NCBI RefSeq assembly: GCF_013085465.1
Contig: NZ_CP049838.1
Location: 6,758,001 to 6,822,000, forward strand
DNA length: 64,000 nucleotides
Source of the DNA: Streptomyces asoensis
GTDB lineage: Bacteria; Actinomycetota; Actinomycetes; Streptomycetales; Streptomycetaceae
Reading direction: 5' to 3'
Shown here in pieces: positions 16,617 through 28,460 of this stretch. A program made the translations under genes and the position numbers. The notes under the pieces are model-generated. The model saw only the letters and a program-made list of their open reading frames with translations, was not told where the DNA came from and searched no databases. Position 1 is the first letter of the stretch; each line of letters begins with the position of its first letter.

Positions 16617-17263
16617 TGGCACGGCGATACGACACCAACGACGCGACCGACCGCGTGACCGGTCTGCGCGAGGCCGCGTCCGCCGTCCGCCGTGGCGAGC
16701 TCGTGGTCCTCCCGACCGACACGGTGTACGGCATCGGCGCCGACGCGTTCTCCTCGGAGGCCGTCGCCGACCTCCTCCAGGCCAAGGGCCGGGGCCGCAA
16801 CATGCCCACCCCTGTCCTCATCGGCTCCCCGAACACGCTGCACGGGCTCGTCACGGACTTCTCCGAGATGGCCTGGGAACTGGTCGACGCGTTCTGGCCG
16901 GGCGCGCTGACGCTCGTCGCCAAGCACCAGCCGTCCCTCCAGTGGGACCTGGGCGACACCCGCGGCACGGTCGCCGTCCGTATGCCGCTGCACCCGGTCG
17001 CCATCGAGCTGCTGACGGAGGTCGGCCCGATGGCGGTGTCGTCGGCGAACCTCACCGGGCACCCGGCGCCGGAGAACTGCGACTACGCCCAGGAGATGCT
17101 CGGCGACTCCGTCTCCGTCTACCTCGACGGCGGCCCGACCCCCGGCAACGTCCCCTCCTCGATCGTCGACGTCAGCCGAGAGGTGCCGCTGCTGCTGCGT
17201 GAGGGCGCGATCTCCGCGGACGAGCTGCGGAAGGTCGTACCCGACCTCGAGGTGGCGAATTGA
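16616..17263 (+). CDS. L-threonylcarbamoyladenylate synthase (TsaC/Sua5 family)
   Basis: 215 residues, a YrdC-fold enzyme. It makes threonylcarbamoyl-AMP from threonine, bicarbonate and ATP for the t6A modification of ANN-decoding tRNAs. Family motifs: VVLPTDTVYGIGADAF near residues 29-44, LLQAKGRGRNMPTPVLIG and MAVSSANLTGHPAPENC. It lacks the additional C-terminal Sua5 domain, so it is the short TsaC-like form. ATG 16616 has GAGGAGG 7 nt upstream and overlaps the micro-ORF stop. Confidence 0.92.
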   Translation: MARRYDTNDATDRVTGLREAASAVRRGELVVLPTDTVYGIGADAFSSEAVADLLQAKGRGRNMPTPVLIGSPNTLHGLVTDFSEMAWELVDAFWPGALTLVAKHQPSLQWDLGDTRGTVAVRMPLHPVAIELLTEVGPMAVSSANLTGHPAPENCDYAQEMLGDSVSVYLDGGPTPGNVPSSIVDVSREVPLLLREGAISADELRKVVPDLEVAN

Positions 17264-17937
17264 CAGCCCCTGACGCGGGGCGTGGCATAGGCAACGGGGA
17301 ACGTGCCGCGGAACAGACGACGACGTTCGGGTTTCCGCGCGACAGCTTCCGCATCCTCCACGTCAGCACCGGCAACGTCTGCCGCTCGCCGATCACCGAG
17401 CGGCTGACCCGGCATTTCGTGTCGCAGCGGCTCGGGGTGCTGGGCCGCGGGCTGATCGTGGAGAGCGCGGGCACCTGGGGTCATGAGGGCGCGTCCATGG
17501 AGGCCAACGCGGAGACCGTGCTGGCCGACTTCGGCGCGGACGCCACCGGGTTCACCGGCCGCGAGCTCCTCGACGAGCACGTCATCATGGCCGACCTGGT
17601 CCTGACGGCGACCCGCGACCACCGCGCCCAGGTCATCTCCATGGGCCACTCGGCGGGCCTGCGCACCTTCACCCTCAAGGAGTTCACCCGCCTGGTGAAT
17701 GCCATCGACCCGGCCACTCTCCCGCCGCTGGACGAAGGCGTGGTGATGCGCGCCCGGGCCCTGGTGCGCGCGGCGGCTGCGCTACGCGGGTGGCTCCTCG
17801 CCCCGACACTCGAGGCGGACGAGGTCTACGACCCGTACGGGGCGCCCCTGCCGTTCTTCCGCTCGATCGGTGACGAGATACACCAGGCCCTGGATCCGGT
17901 CGTCACCGCTCTCACCGGGGTTCCCGCGAGGATGTAG
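17260..17937 (+). CDS. Low-molecular-weight phosphatase-fold protein lacking the catalytic Cys
   Basis: 225 residues with the LMW protein-tyrosine-phosphatase fold. The P-loop reads HVSTGNVCRSPITERL. The catalytic position of C(X)5R is Ser36, while the second Cys (41) and the Arg (42) are kept. The acidic VYDPYGAPLPFF region near the C-terminus matches the general-acid loop. With Ser as nucleophile, phosphatase activity should be lost or strongly reduced while phospho-ligand binding could remain. The start is TTG 17260, overlapping the tsaC stop, with GAGGTGG upstream; an internal start is possible because the first about 25 residues are not part of the fold. It may be a pseudo-phosphatase. 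Confidence 0.8.
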   Translation: MTAPDAGRGIGNGERAAEQTTTFGFPRDSFRILHVSTGNVCRSPITERLTRHFVSQRLGVLGRGLIVESAGTWGHEGASMEANAETVLADFGADATGFTGRELLDEHVIMADLVLTATRDHRAQVISMGHSAGLRTFTLKEFTRLVNAIDPATLPPLDEGVVMRARALVRAAAALRGWLLAPTLEADEVYDPYGAPLPFFRSIGDEIHQALDPVVTALTGVPARM

Positions 17938-18005
17938 CGACCGCGCGCGCCCCCCGGCCCGGGCCTACATTGGACGTACGTCACCGTCGACGCCCGGAGC
18001 ACATC

Positions 18006-19268
18006 ATGTCGGTCACCCATGTCCCCGAGACCGATGTCCTGCGCCGGCAGGACCCCGAGCTGGCCGAGATCCTGCTCGGGGAACGGGAGCGGCAGGCGTC
18101 GACGCTCCAGCTGATCGCCGCCGAGAACTTCACCTCGCCCGCCGTGCTGGCCGCGCTCGGCTCGTCGCTCGCCAACAAGTACGCGGAGGGCTATCCGGGG
18201 GCCCGGTACCACGGCGGCTGCGAGATCGTCGACATCGCCGAGCGGATCGCCGTGGACCGCGCCAGGACGCTGTTCGGCGCCGAACACGCCAATGTGCAGG
18301 CCCACTCGGGCTCCTCCGCGATGCTGGCCGCCTACGCCGCGCTGCTCCGGCCCGGCGACACCGTCCTGGCGCTGGGGCTGCCCGACGGCGGGCATCTCAC
18401 GCACGGCTCGCCGGCCAACTTCTCCGGCCGCTGGTTCGACTTCATCCCCTACGGGGTGGACGCGGAGACCGGGCTCATCGATCACGAGCAGGTCCGTACC
18501 CTGGCCCGGGGACACCGGCCCAAGGCCATCGTGTGCGGGTCCACCGCCTACCCGCGCCACATCGACTACGCCTTCTTCCGCGAGGTCGCCGACGAGACGG
18601 GCGCCTATCTGATCGCCGACGCCGCCCATCCCATCGGGCTCGTCGCCGGGGGAGCGGCGCCCAGTCCGGTGCCGTACGCCGACCTCGTCTGCGCGACCAC
18701 GCACAAGGTGCTGCGCGGGCCGCGCGGCGGGATGCTCCTGTGCGGCGGCGAGCTCGCCGAGCGGGTGGACCGGGCGGTCTTCCCGTTCACCCAGGGCGGC
18801 GCGCAGATGCACACCATCGCCGCGAAGGCGGTCGCGTTCGGCGAGGCGGCCACCCCGGCGTTCTCCGTGTACGCCCATCAGGTGGTCGCCAATGCGAGGG
18901 TTCTCGCGGCGGCTCTGGAGGCGGAGGGGCTGACCGTCACGACCGGCGGGACGGACACCCACCTCATCACCGCCGACCCGGCACCGCTCGGCGTCGACGG
19001 GCGCACCGCGCGCGGGCTGCTCGCGGCCGCCGGGATGGTGCTGGACTGCTGCGCCCTCCCGCATGTCTCGGGCGCGGATGTCACCGCCGCCCACGTCCGT
19101 GGCCTGCGCCTGGGCACCGCGGCGCTGACCACACAGGGCATGGGGGAGGAGGAGATGGCGCGGGTCGCGGCACTGCTGGCGGGGGTGCTGCGGGACGAGG
19201 TCGAGAGCAGGAAGGCCCGCGAGGAGGTGCGCGAGCTGGCCCTGGCGTTCCCGCCGTATCCGGGCTGA
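18006..19268 (+). CDS. glyA: Serine hydroxymethyltransferase
   Basis: 420 residues. Interconverts serine and glycine with tetrahydrofolate, PLP-dependent. Motifs: LQLIAAENFTSPAVL, the YPGARYHGGCEIVD region, NVQAHSGSSAMLAAYAA, and the PLP lysine at 234 in CATTHKVLRGPRGG. ATG 18006 is the first codon before the conserved N-terminus. Upstream in-frame codons are not supported. Streptomyces often have a second glyA for the glycine cleavage pathway; which role this copy plays cannot be told from sequence. It is 68 bp from the phosphatase-fold gene, so an independent promoter is possible. Confidence 0.92.
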   Translation: MSVTHVPETDVLRRQDPELAEILLGERERQASTLQLIAAENFTSPAVLAALGSSLANKYAEGYPGARYHGGCEIVDIAERIAVDRARTLFGAEHANVQAHSGSSAMLAAYAALLRPGDTVLALGLPDGGHLTHGSPANFSGRWFDFIPYGVDAETGLIDHEQVRTLARGHRPKAIVCGSTAYPRHIDYAFFREVADETGAYLIADAAHPIGLVAGGAAPSPVPYADLVCATTHKVLRGPRGGMLLCGGELAERVDRAVFPFTQGGAQMHTIAAKAVAFGEAATPAFSVYAHQVVANARVLAAALEAEGLTVTTGGTDTHLITADPAPLGVDGRTARGLLAAAGMVLDCCALPHVSGADVTAAHVRGLRLGTAALTTQGMGEEEMARVAALLAGVLRDEVESRKAREEVRELALAFPPYPG

Positions 19269-19429
19269 AACGGGGCAGGCGTGTCGCGTACACACCCTCG
19301 TGCGTCCCCGCGCACAGCCTCACGTGAAACCATCGTCACTACCCGGAAGTCCTCACACATATGCGCCGTGCGGTAGTCGATCGCTAGGGTGTGGGACTGA
19401 GATGGCCAGCGAGACCTGTGGGGAAGCCC

Positions 19430-20770
19430 GTGCGTGAATACCTGCTGACGCTCTGCATCACGGCCGCGGTGACGTATCTGCTGACAGGGCCGGTACGGAA
19501 GTTCGCGATCGTGGCCGGAGCGATGCCGGAGATCAGGGCCCGTGACGTGCACCGGGAACCCACTCCGCGGCTCGGCGGGATCGCCATGTTCTTCGGCCTG
19601 TGCGCCGGTCTGCTGGTCGCCGACCACCTCACCAACCTCAACGAGGTCTTCGAGAAGTCGAACGAGCCGCGCGCCCTGCTCTCGGGGGCCGCGCTGATCT
19701 GGCTGATCGGTGTCCTGGACGACAAGTTCGAGATCGACGCCCTGATCAAGCTGGGCGGCCAGATGATCGCCGCCGGCGTCATGGTCATGCAGGGTCTGAC
19801 CATCCTGTGGCTGCCGGTGCCGCTGGTCGGCACGGTCGCGCTGACCCAGTGGCAGGGCACCCTGCTGACGGTCGCGCTGGTGGTCATCACGATCAACGCG
19901 GTCAACTTCGTGGACGGCCTCGACGGCCTGGCGGCGGGCATGGTGTGCATCGCCTCGGCGGCGTTCTTCATGTACGCCTACCGCATCTGGTACTCGTACG
20001 GCATCGAGGCCGCCGCGCCGGCGACGCTGTTCGCGGCGATCCTGATGGGCATGTGCCTGGGCTTCCTGCCGCACAACATGCATCCTGCGCGGATCTTCAT
20101 GGGCGACTCCGGCTCGATGCTGATCGGGCTGGTGCTGGCGGCGGGCGCGATCTCCGTCACGGGGCAGGTCGACCCGGACATCATGCGGCTGTTCTCCGGC
20201 TCCGAGCGCAACGCGGTGCACCAGATGGTGCCGGTCTACATCCCGCTGCTGATGCCGTTGACGATCATCGCGATCCCGGCCGCCGACCTGATCCTGGCGA
20301 TCGTGCGCCGCACCTGGCGCGGTCAGTCGCCGTTCGCCGCGGACCGCGGGCACCTGCACCACCGGCTGCTGGAGATCGGCCACTCGCACAGCCGCGCGGT
20401 GCTGATCATGTACTTCTGGTCGGCGCTGATCGCGTTCGGCGCGCTCACCTACTCCGTCAACGCGGCTTCCATGTGGATCGTCCTCGGTGTCGTGATCCTC
20501 AGTGCGATCGGTCTGGCGCTGCTTCTGCTGCCGCGCTTCCGGCCGCGCACCCCGCGCTGGGCCGAGGCCTTCGTGCCGCCGCGTTACCGGCGCCGGGGCG
20601 GGCTGGCGGCCGAGGCGCAGGAGACCGAGGCCCCGGCCGGGCAGTACGGGTCGACCGGTCCCGAGCAGCCCGCTGCCGTCGACGCGCAGAGCCCTGTCAC
20701 GGTGGGGGTTTCGGGGGCGAACGGGGCCACCGCGATCGGTGGCCGGGGCAGCTCCAAGGTAAGAATCTGA
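19430..20770 (+). CDS. WecA/MraY-like polyprenyl-phosphate GlcNAc-1-phosphate transferase
   Basis: 446 residues with about eleven hydrophobic segments. Transfers a sugar-1-phosphate from a UDP-sugar to polyprenyl phosphate at the membrane, starting teichoic-acid-like or other surface glycopolymer synthesis. Family motifs: REPTPRLGGIAMF, the Mg-binding GVLDDKFEID, NFVDGLDGLAAG, FMGDSGSMLIG and the cytoplasmic His loop GHLHHRLLEIGHS. The C-terminal about 90 residues are hydrophilic, Ala/Pro/Gly-rich and probably cytoplasmic. GTG 19430 has a GGGGA ribosome site. It directly precedes the atp operon, as in other streptomycetes. Confidence 0.9.
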   Translation: MREYLLTLCITAAVTYLLTGPVRKFAIVAGAMPEIRARDVHREPTPRLGGIAMFFGLCAGLLVADHLTNLNEVFEKSNEPRALLSGAALIWLIGVLDDKFEIDALIKLGGQMIAAGVMVMQGLTILWLPVPLVGTVALTQWQGTLLTVALVVITINAVNFVDGLDGLAAGMVCIASAAFFMYAYRIWYSYGIEAAAPATLFAAILMGMCLGFLPHNMHPARIFMGDSGSMLIGLVLAAGAISVTGQVDPDIMRLFSGSERNAVHQMVPVYIPLLMPLTIIAIPAADLILAIVRRTWRGQSPFAADRGHLHHRLLEIGHSHSRAVLIMYFWSALIAFGALTYSVNAASMWIVLGVVILSAIGLALLLLPRFRPRTPRWAEAFVPPRYRRRGGLAAEAQETEAPAGQYGSTGPEQPAAVDAQSPVTVGVSGANGATAIGGRGSSKVRI

Positions 20771-20795
20771 CTAGAGCATTGCCAAGTCGTGGGAG

Positions 20796-20843
20796 AACCG
20801 ATGGAGGGCAAAGCCCCCCAATACCAGACAAGCCCTCCCGGTT
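20796..20843 (+). terminator. Imperfect hairpin between the WecA-like gene and atpI
   Basis: AACCG plus GGAGGGC pairs with GCCCTCC plus CGGTT around a 22-nt loop. It lies in the 304-bp gap 20771-21074. The remainder of that gap is AT-richer, with a possible -10 TACGGT at 20925-20930 for the atp operon, and contains no supported ORF. Confidence 0.45.
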
Positions 20844-20924
20844 TCTGCACAGACGCGCACTGTCACTCTCATGTGTGACAGCGAGCACACCTGCCAGGTA
20901 AAGACCTCATCAAATAGTTTGTGA

Positions 20925-20930
20925 TACGGT
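20925..20930 (+). promoter_or_regulatory. Candidate atp operon -10 box
   Basis: TGATACGGT (TACGGT preceded by TGA) sits in an AT-rich patch 145 nt before atpI. No good -35 is seen. It is the best promoter candidate between the WecA-like gene and the operon, but weak evidence. Confidence 0.3.
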
Positions 20931-21074
20931 TCACGAGAACCCCCCGGACAGAGCCGAAGGACCGCACTACGACGGTTCATTGGAGTGAGGTGGCGTGAGG
21001 TCTCTCGCCCCTCGGGCCGGGACTACGCTCGTCCATGACGACACCCTGCCCCCCTTGAATGCGGAGTTGCCGCC

Positions 21075-21488
21075 ATGCAGTCCAACGACGTACGAACACT
21101 CCTGCACTGTGCCCTGCCCACCGCAACCGCGGGTGTGGCGGGAGTCGCGGTGAGTGCCGCCGTTGCCGGCGGCAAGGGAGCGCTCGGCGCCGTGTTCGGT
21201 GCGGCTCTCGTCCTGCTGTTCATGGGCGGCGGTCTGGTGGTGCTGCTGCGCACCGCGCGCCAGCTTCCCCATCTGTTCCAATCGATGGGGCTGTTGCTCT
21301 ACACCACCCAGATCCTGCTGCTGATGATCGTGCTGATCACGTTCAAGGGGACCTCGGCCTTCAACCCGAAATGCTTCGCGTTCACGCTGCTGGCGGCCAC
21401 CCTGGTGTGGATCGCCGCCCAGGTGGTCTCGCACATGAAGGCCAAGATCCTCTACGTCGAGCCGGATTCCGCTCGGGCGTCGTCGTGA
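21075..21488 (+). CDS. atpI: ATP synthase accessory protein AtpI
   Basis: 137 residues with four predicted membrane helices (AGVAGVAVSAAVAGG, GAVFGAALVLLFMGGGLVVL, LLLYTTQILLLMIVLITF, FAFTLLAATLVWIAAQVV). It is the first gene of the F1Fo operon and matches AtpI by position and topology. AtpI proteins are thought to help assemble the c-ring. Sequence conservation in this family is low, so the call rests mainly on context. A 222-bp gap follows before atpB. Confidence 0.85.
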   Translation: MQSNDVRTLLHCALPTATAGVAGVAVSAAVAGGKGALGAVFGAALVLLFMGGGLVVLLRTARQLPHLFQSMGLLLYTTQILLLMIVLITFKGTSAFNPKCFAFTLLAATLVWIAAQVVSHMKAKILYVEPDSARASS

Positions 21489-21526
21489 CCTGTAGGGCCG
21501 GTGTAAAGGGACTTCCGCTCTTTTGC

Positions 21527-21532
21527 TATGGT
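21527..21532 (+). promoter_or_regulatory. Possible internal promoter before atpB
   Basis: TATGGT in the stretch around 21520-21540 lies in the 222-bp atpI-atpB gap, 179 nt before the atpB start. It could give extra transcription of the structural subunits relative to atpI. No -35 box is evident. Confidence 0.3.
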
Positions 21533-21710
21533 CTCGCCACAACTGCGGCAGAGCTGGCGCGGGCGGCAGTCGAGCCTGTGACGTCTCACGGTTCGGAGCC
21601 CAGTAGCCGCCCCCACATCCGCAAGTCCAGTCCAGTGCCGTCCCGCGGTCGCAGGCCGCGCCGACACATCGAGGTTGCCGTACCCATGCGCCACGCTGAA
21701 GGAGCTCGCG

Positions 21711-22520
21711 GTGAGTAACGCCAAGACGCTCGCCTTCGAGACCGACTGTCATATTTTCGACGGGTGCGGTTTCCCGACCCCCGGCCTGCACTCGTTCCTC
21801 TTCGAACCGCTCTTCACCGTCGGCGGCATCGAATTCAACAAGCCGATGCTGCTCTCGCTGGTGAGCACCGTCATCGTCATCGGATTCTTCTGGGCGGCCT
21901 TCAACAAGCCGAAGCTGATTCCCGGCAAGCTCCAGATGGTCGGCGAGGCGGGCTACGACTTCGTCCGTCGCGGGGTCGTGTACGAGACGATCGGCAAGCG
22001 CGAGGGCGAGAAGTACGTCCCGCTGATGTTCTCGTTGTTCTTCTTCATCTGGATCATGAACCTGTGGTCGATCGTCCCGATCGCGCAGTTCCCGGCCACC
22101 GCGGTCATCGCGTTCCCGGTCGGTCTCGCGGCCCTCGTCTACATCGTGTGGATGAGCGTGACGTTCAAGCGCCACGGGTTCATCGGCGGCTGGAAGAACA
22201 TCACCGGCTACGACCCGTCGCTCGGCCCGGTGTTCCCGATGGTCATGTTCTTCGAGTTCCTGTCGAACGTGTTCATCCGGCCGTTCACCCACGCCGTCCG
22301 GCTCTTCGCCAACATGTTCGCCGGGCACGTCCTGATCCTGATCTTCACCATCGGGACCTGGTACCTGCTCAACGGCATCGGCATCGCCTACTCGGCGGTC
22401 TCGTTCCTGATGGTCATCGTGATGACGGTCTTCGAGCTGTTCATCCAGGCCCTCCAGGCCTACGTCTTCATCCTCCTGTCCTGTAGCTACATCCAGGGCG
22501 CGCTCGCCAAGCACCACTGA
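21711..22520 (+). CDS. atpB: F1Fo ATP synthase subunit a
   Basis: 269 residues, membrane-embedded stator that forms the proton half-channels against the c-ring. Key helix: FIRPFTHAVRLFANMFAGH holds the essential Arg, and ELFIQALQAYVFILLSCSYI is the last conserved helix. GTG 21711 is chosen because GAAGGAG lies 7 nt upstream and the homologous N-terminus (LAFETDCHIF) begins just after it. Confidence 0.96.
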   Translation: MSNAKTLAFETDCHIFDGCGFPTPGLHSFLFEPLFTVGGIEFNKPMLLSLVSTVIVIGFFWAAFNKPKLIPGKLQMVGEAGYDFVRRGVVYETIGKREGEKYVPLMFSLFFFIWIMNLWSIVPIAQFPATAVIAFPVGLAALVYIVWMSVTFKRHGFIGGWKNITGYDPSLGPVFPMVMFFEFLSNVFIRPFTHAVRLFANMFAGHVLILIFTIGTWYLLNGIGIAYSAVSFLMVIVMTVFELFIQALQAYVFILLSCSYIQGALAKHH

Positions 22521-22576
22521 GCACCTGCTCAACATCCCCTGAACTTCCGGTGGCCAACCCCCACCGGCCTGTGTAA

Positions 22577-22840
<264 letters not shown>

Positions 22841-22882
22841 TCCGGTCATCGCCGACGAGAGAATTCCACGGAAGGAACTGAT

Positions 22883-23434
22883 GTGATCTCGCCCTTGCTG
22901 CAAATCGCGGCTGAGGAGGAGGCCCAGAATCCTCTGATCCCGGAGATCCCCGAGCTCGTCATCGGTCTGATCGCGTTCGCGATCGTGTTCTTCGTCCTGG
23001 GCAAGAAGCTCCTTCCGAACATCAACAAGGTTCTGGAAGAGCGTCGCGAAGCCATCGAGGGCGGGATCGAACAGGCCGAGATTGCTCGCACTGAGGCCCA
23101 GAGCGTCCTGGAGCAGTACAAGGCCCAGCTCGCCGAGGCCCGTCACGAGGCCGCGCGGCTGCGCCAGGAGGCGCAGGAGCAGGGCGCCGCACTCATCACC
23201 GAGATGCGTGCGGAAGGCCAGCGCCAGCGCGAGGAGATCGTCGCCGCCGGACACAGCCAGATCGAGGCGGACCGCAAGGCCGCCGCGTCCGCGCTGCGTC
23301 AGGACGTCGGCAAGCTCGCCACCGACCTGGCCGGCAAGCTCGTCGGGGAGTCCCTCGACGACCACGCCCGCCAGAGCCGTGTCATCGACCGCTTCCTCGA
23401 CGACCTCGAGGAGAAGGCCGAGGCATCTCGATGA
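22883..23434 (+). CDS. atpF: F1Fo ATP synthase subunit b
   Basis: 183 residues, the peripheral stalk. An N-terminal extracellular stretch, one membrane helix (LVIGLIAFAIVFFVLGKKLL) and a long charged coiled coil. The start is GTG 22883 (GGAAGGA upstream); the overlapping ATG at 22881 is followed at once by a stop in its frame. Its end overlaps atpH by 4 nt (ATGA). Confidence 0.95.
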   Translation: MISPLLQIAAEEEAQNPLIPEIPELVIGLIAFAIVFFVLGKKLLPNINKVLEERREAIEGGIEQAEIARTEAQSVLEQYKAQLAEARHEAARLRQEAQEQGAALITEMRAEGQRQREEIVAAGHSQIEADRKAAASALRQDVGKLATDLAGKLVGESLDDHARQSRVIDRFLDDLEEKAEASR

Positions 23435-24252
23435 CCGCACACGGAGCGAGCCGCGAGGCATTCGCAGCAGCCCGTGAGCGTCTCGACGCGCTGACGGACT
23501 CCACGTCCGTGGACGCGGCGCAGCTCGCCGACGAGCTGGCGGCCGTCACCGCGCTGCTCGACCGCGAGGTCTCGCTGCGTCGGGTCCTCACCGACCCGGC
23601 GCAGGCCGGCGAGGCCAAGGCCGAGCTGGCCCAGCGCCTGCTCGGCGCCCAGATCAGCGGCGCCACCGCCGACCTGGTGTCCGGCACGGTGCGTTCCCGC
23701 TGGTCGCAGTCCCGCGACCTGGTGGACGTGCTGGAGGAGCTGGCGAACATCGCCGACCTCACCGCCGCGCAGAAGGCCGGCAGGCTCGACAACGTCGAGG
23801 ACGAGCTGTTCCGCTTCGGACGGATCGTCTCCTCGAACACCGAGCTGCGCGCCGCACTGACCAACCGGAAGGCCACCGCCTCGGCCAAGAGCGAGCTGCT
23901 GCGCAGCCTGCTCGGCGGCCGGGCCGACGCGGCCACCGAGCGACTGGTGACGCGCCTCGTGACCGCGCCCCGGGGACGTAGCCTGGAAGCGGGCCTCGAG
24001 TCCCTGTCCCGGCTCGCCGCGGAGCGCCGGGACCGCATGGTCGCCGTCGTCACCTCGGCGGTACCGCTGAGCGACCCGCAGAAGCAGCGCCTCGGCGCCG
24101 CTCTCGCCAAGCTCTACGGCCGCCCGATGCACCTCAACCTCGACGTGGACCCCGCGGTCCTCGGCGGGATCCGGGTGCAGGTCGGTGACGAGGTGATCAA
24201 CGGCTCCCTCGCGGACCGCATCGAGGACGCCGCCCGCCGCATGGCGAGCTAG
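23431..24252 (+). CDS. atpH: F1Fo ATP synthase subunit delta
   Basis: 273 residues, about 90 longer than the E. coli subunit, as is usual in actinobacteria. It links the b stalk to the top of F1. The conserved C-terminal signature is VDPAVLGGIRVQVGDEVING. The extra N-terminal half is helical. It begins at ATG 23431, overlapping the atpF stop (ATGA), so translation is coupled. A 134-bp gap follows before atpA. Confidence 0.94.
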   Translation: MTAHGASREAFAAARERLDALTDSTSVDAAQLADELAAVTALLDREVSLRRVLTDPAQAGEAKAELAQRLLGAQISGATADLVSGTVRSRWSQSRDLVDVLEELANIADLTAAQKAGRLDNVEDELFRFGRIVSSNTELRAALTNRKATASAKSELLRSLLGGRADAATERLVTRLVTAPRGRSLEAGLESLSRLAAERRDRMVAVVTSAVPLSDPQKQRLGAALAKLYGRPMHLNLDVDPAVLGGIRVQVGDEVINGSLADRIEDAARRMAS

Positions 24253-24386
24253 CAGCAACTCAAGACCGCAGTACGAACTGATGGCGGCCCTGGTTGGGCC
24301 GTGCAGAGGATTCACCTCTTTCAGGGGGGAGTCCCCATCCCCCCAAAGTGAAACTTCGGGCCCAACAAGGAGAGCAGGGAACCCAG

Positions 24387-25976
24387 ATGGCGGAGCTCAC
24401 GATCCGGCCGGAGGAGATCCGGGATGCGCTGGAGAACTTTGTCCAGTCGTACAAGCCGGACGCGGCCTCGCGCGAGGAGGTCGGTACGGTCACCCTTGCC
24501 GGCGACGGCATCGCGAAGGTCGAGGGCCTTCCCTCGGCCATGGCCAACGAACTGCTGAAGTTCGAGGACGGCACCCTCGGCCTCGCGCTCAACCTCGAAG
24601 AGCGCGAGATCGGTACCGTCATCCTCGGCGAGTTCAGCGGCGTCGAGGAGGGCCAGCCGGTCACCCGCACGGGAGAGGTCCTGTCCGTCGCCGTCGGCGA
24701 GGGCTACCTCGGCCGTGTCGTCGACCCGCTCGGCAACCCGATCGACGGCCTCGGCGAGATCGAGACGTCCGGCCGCCGTGCCCTGGAGCTCCAGGCTCCG
24801 GGTGTCATGGCCCGTAAGTCGGTCCACGAGCCGATGGAGACCGGCTACAAGGCCGTCGACGCGATGACCCCGGTCGGCCGTGGTCAGCGTCAGCTGATCA
24901 TCGGTGACCGCCAGACCGGCAAGACCGCCCTGGCCGTCGACACGATCATCAACCAGCGCGACAACTGGCGCTCCGGTGACGTGAAGAAGCAGGTCCGCTG
25001 CGTCTACGTCGCCATCGGCCAGAAGGGCTCGACCATCGCCTCCGTGCGTGGCGCCCTCGAAGAGGCCGGCGCGCTGGAGTACACGACCATCGTCGCCGCC
25101 CCGGCGTCCGACCCGGCCGGCTTCAAGTACCTGGCGCCGTACACCGGTTCGGCCATCGGTCAGCAGTGGATGTACGAGGGCAAGCACGTCCTCATCATCT
25201 TCGACGACCTCTCGAAGCAGGCCGACGCCTACCGCGCCGTGTCGCTGCTGCTGCGCCGCCCGCCGGGCCGTGAGGCCTACCCGGGCGACGTCTTCTACCT
25301 GCACTCCCGTCTGCTGGAGCGCTGCGCGAAGCTCTCCGACGACCTGGGCGCCGGCTCGATGACGGGTCTGCCGATCGTCGAGACGAAGGCCAACGACGTC
25401 TCGGCGTTCATCCCGACCAACGTCATCTCCATCACCGACGGCCAGTGCTTCCTGGAGTCGGACCTGTTCAACGCCGGTCAGCGCCCCGCGCTGAACGTCG
25501 GTATCTCCGTCTCCCGAGTCGGTGGTTCCGCGCAGCACAAGGCGATGAAGCAGGTTTCCGGCCGCCTCCGCCTCGACCTCGCCCAGTACCGTGAGCTGGA
25601 GGCGTTCGCCGCCTTCGGTTCCGACCTGGACGCCGCGTCGAAGTCCCAGCTGGAGCGCGGTCAGCGCCTGGTCGAGCTGCTCAAGCAGGCTCAGTACCAG
25701 CCGATGCCGACCGAGGACCAGGTCGTCTCCGTGTGGGCCGGTACCACCGGCAAGATGGACGACGTTCCGGTCGCCGACGTCCGCCGCTTCGAGAAGGAGC
25801 TCCTGGAGTACCTGCACCGCAAGGAGCAGGGCCTCATGACCTCCATCAAGGAGGGCGGCAAGATGTCGGACGACACCCTCATCGCCATTGCCGACGCGAT
25901 CGCCGAGTTCAAGAAGCAGTTCGAGACCTCGGACGGCAAGCTTCTCGGCGAGGACGCCCCGGCCGCGGCCAAGTGA
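24387..25976 (+). CDS. atpA: F1Fo ATP synthase subunit alpha
   Basis: 529 residues, the non-catalytic nucleotide-binding subunit. Walker A is [11 protein letters not shown] (about residue 173), the arginine-finger region lies in [14 protein letters not shown], and [12 protein letters not shown] is the Walker B strand. ATG 24387 starts the conserved [15 protein letters not shown]; the upstream in-frame extension is not conserved. AGGGA precedes it by about 6 nt. Confidence 0.97.
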   Translation: MAELTIRPEEIRDALENFVQSYKPDAASREEVGTVTLAGDGIAKVEGLPSAMANELLKFEDGTLGLALNLEEREIGTVILGEFSGVEEGQPVTRTGEVLSVAVGEGYLGRVVDPLGNPIDGLGEIETSGRRALELQAPGVMARKSVHEPMETGYKAVDAMTPVGRGQRQLIIGDRQTGKTALAVDTIINQRDNWRSGDVKKQVRCVYVAIGQKGSTIASVRGALEEAGALEYTTIVAAPASDPAGFKYLAPYTGSAIGQQWMYEGKHVLIIFDDLSKQADAYRAVSLLLRRPPGREAYPGDVFYLHSRLLERCAKLSDDLGAGSMTGLPIVETKANDVSAFIPTNVISITDGQCFLESDLFNAGQRPALNVGISVSRVGGSAQHKAMKQVSGRLRLDLAQYRELEAFAAFGSDLDAASKSQLERGQRLVELLKQAQYQPMPTEDQVVSVWAGTTGKMDDVPVADVRRFEKELLEYLHRKEQGLMTSIKEGGKMSDDTLIAIADAIAEFKKQFETSDGKLLGEDAPAAAK

Positions 25977-25997
25977 CGTAAGGAAGGGACCTGACTC

Positions 25998-28351
<2,354 letters not shown>

Positions 28352-28365
28352 GCCTCGTGCTCTTG

Positions 28366-28394
28366 AAGAGGGGCGGGCGCGTCCCGCCCCTCTT
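28366..28394 (+). terminator. Hairpin between atpD and atpC
   Basis: AAGAGGGGCGGG pairs with CCCGCCCCTCTT, 15 nt after the atpD stop. It is expected to cause partial termination or to stabilise the 3-prime end of the upstream mRNA, lowering atpC expression from the operon promoter. Confidence 0.65.
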
Positions 28395-28405
28395 CGTACG
28401 CCCAC

Positions 28406-28411
28406 TAGACT
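28406..28411 (+). promoter_or_regulatory. Candidate -10 box for atpC
   Basis: TAGACT lies 12 bp beyond the atpD-atpC hairpin and 50 nt before the atpC start. A small hairpin CACCCGG/CCGGGTG (28421-28442) falls in the resulting leader. This would give atpC its own promoter. Confidence 0.4.
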
Positions 28412-28460
28412 TGTAACCAACACCCGGCAGATCCGCCGGGTGGTGACCCGAGGAGCCACC

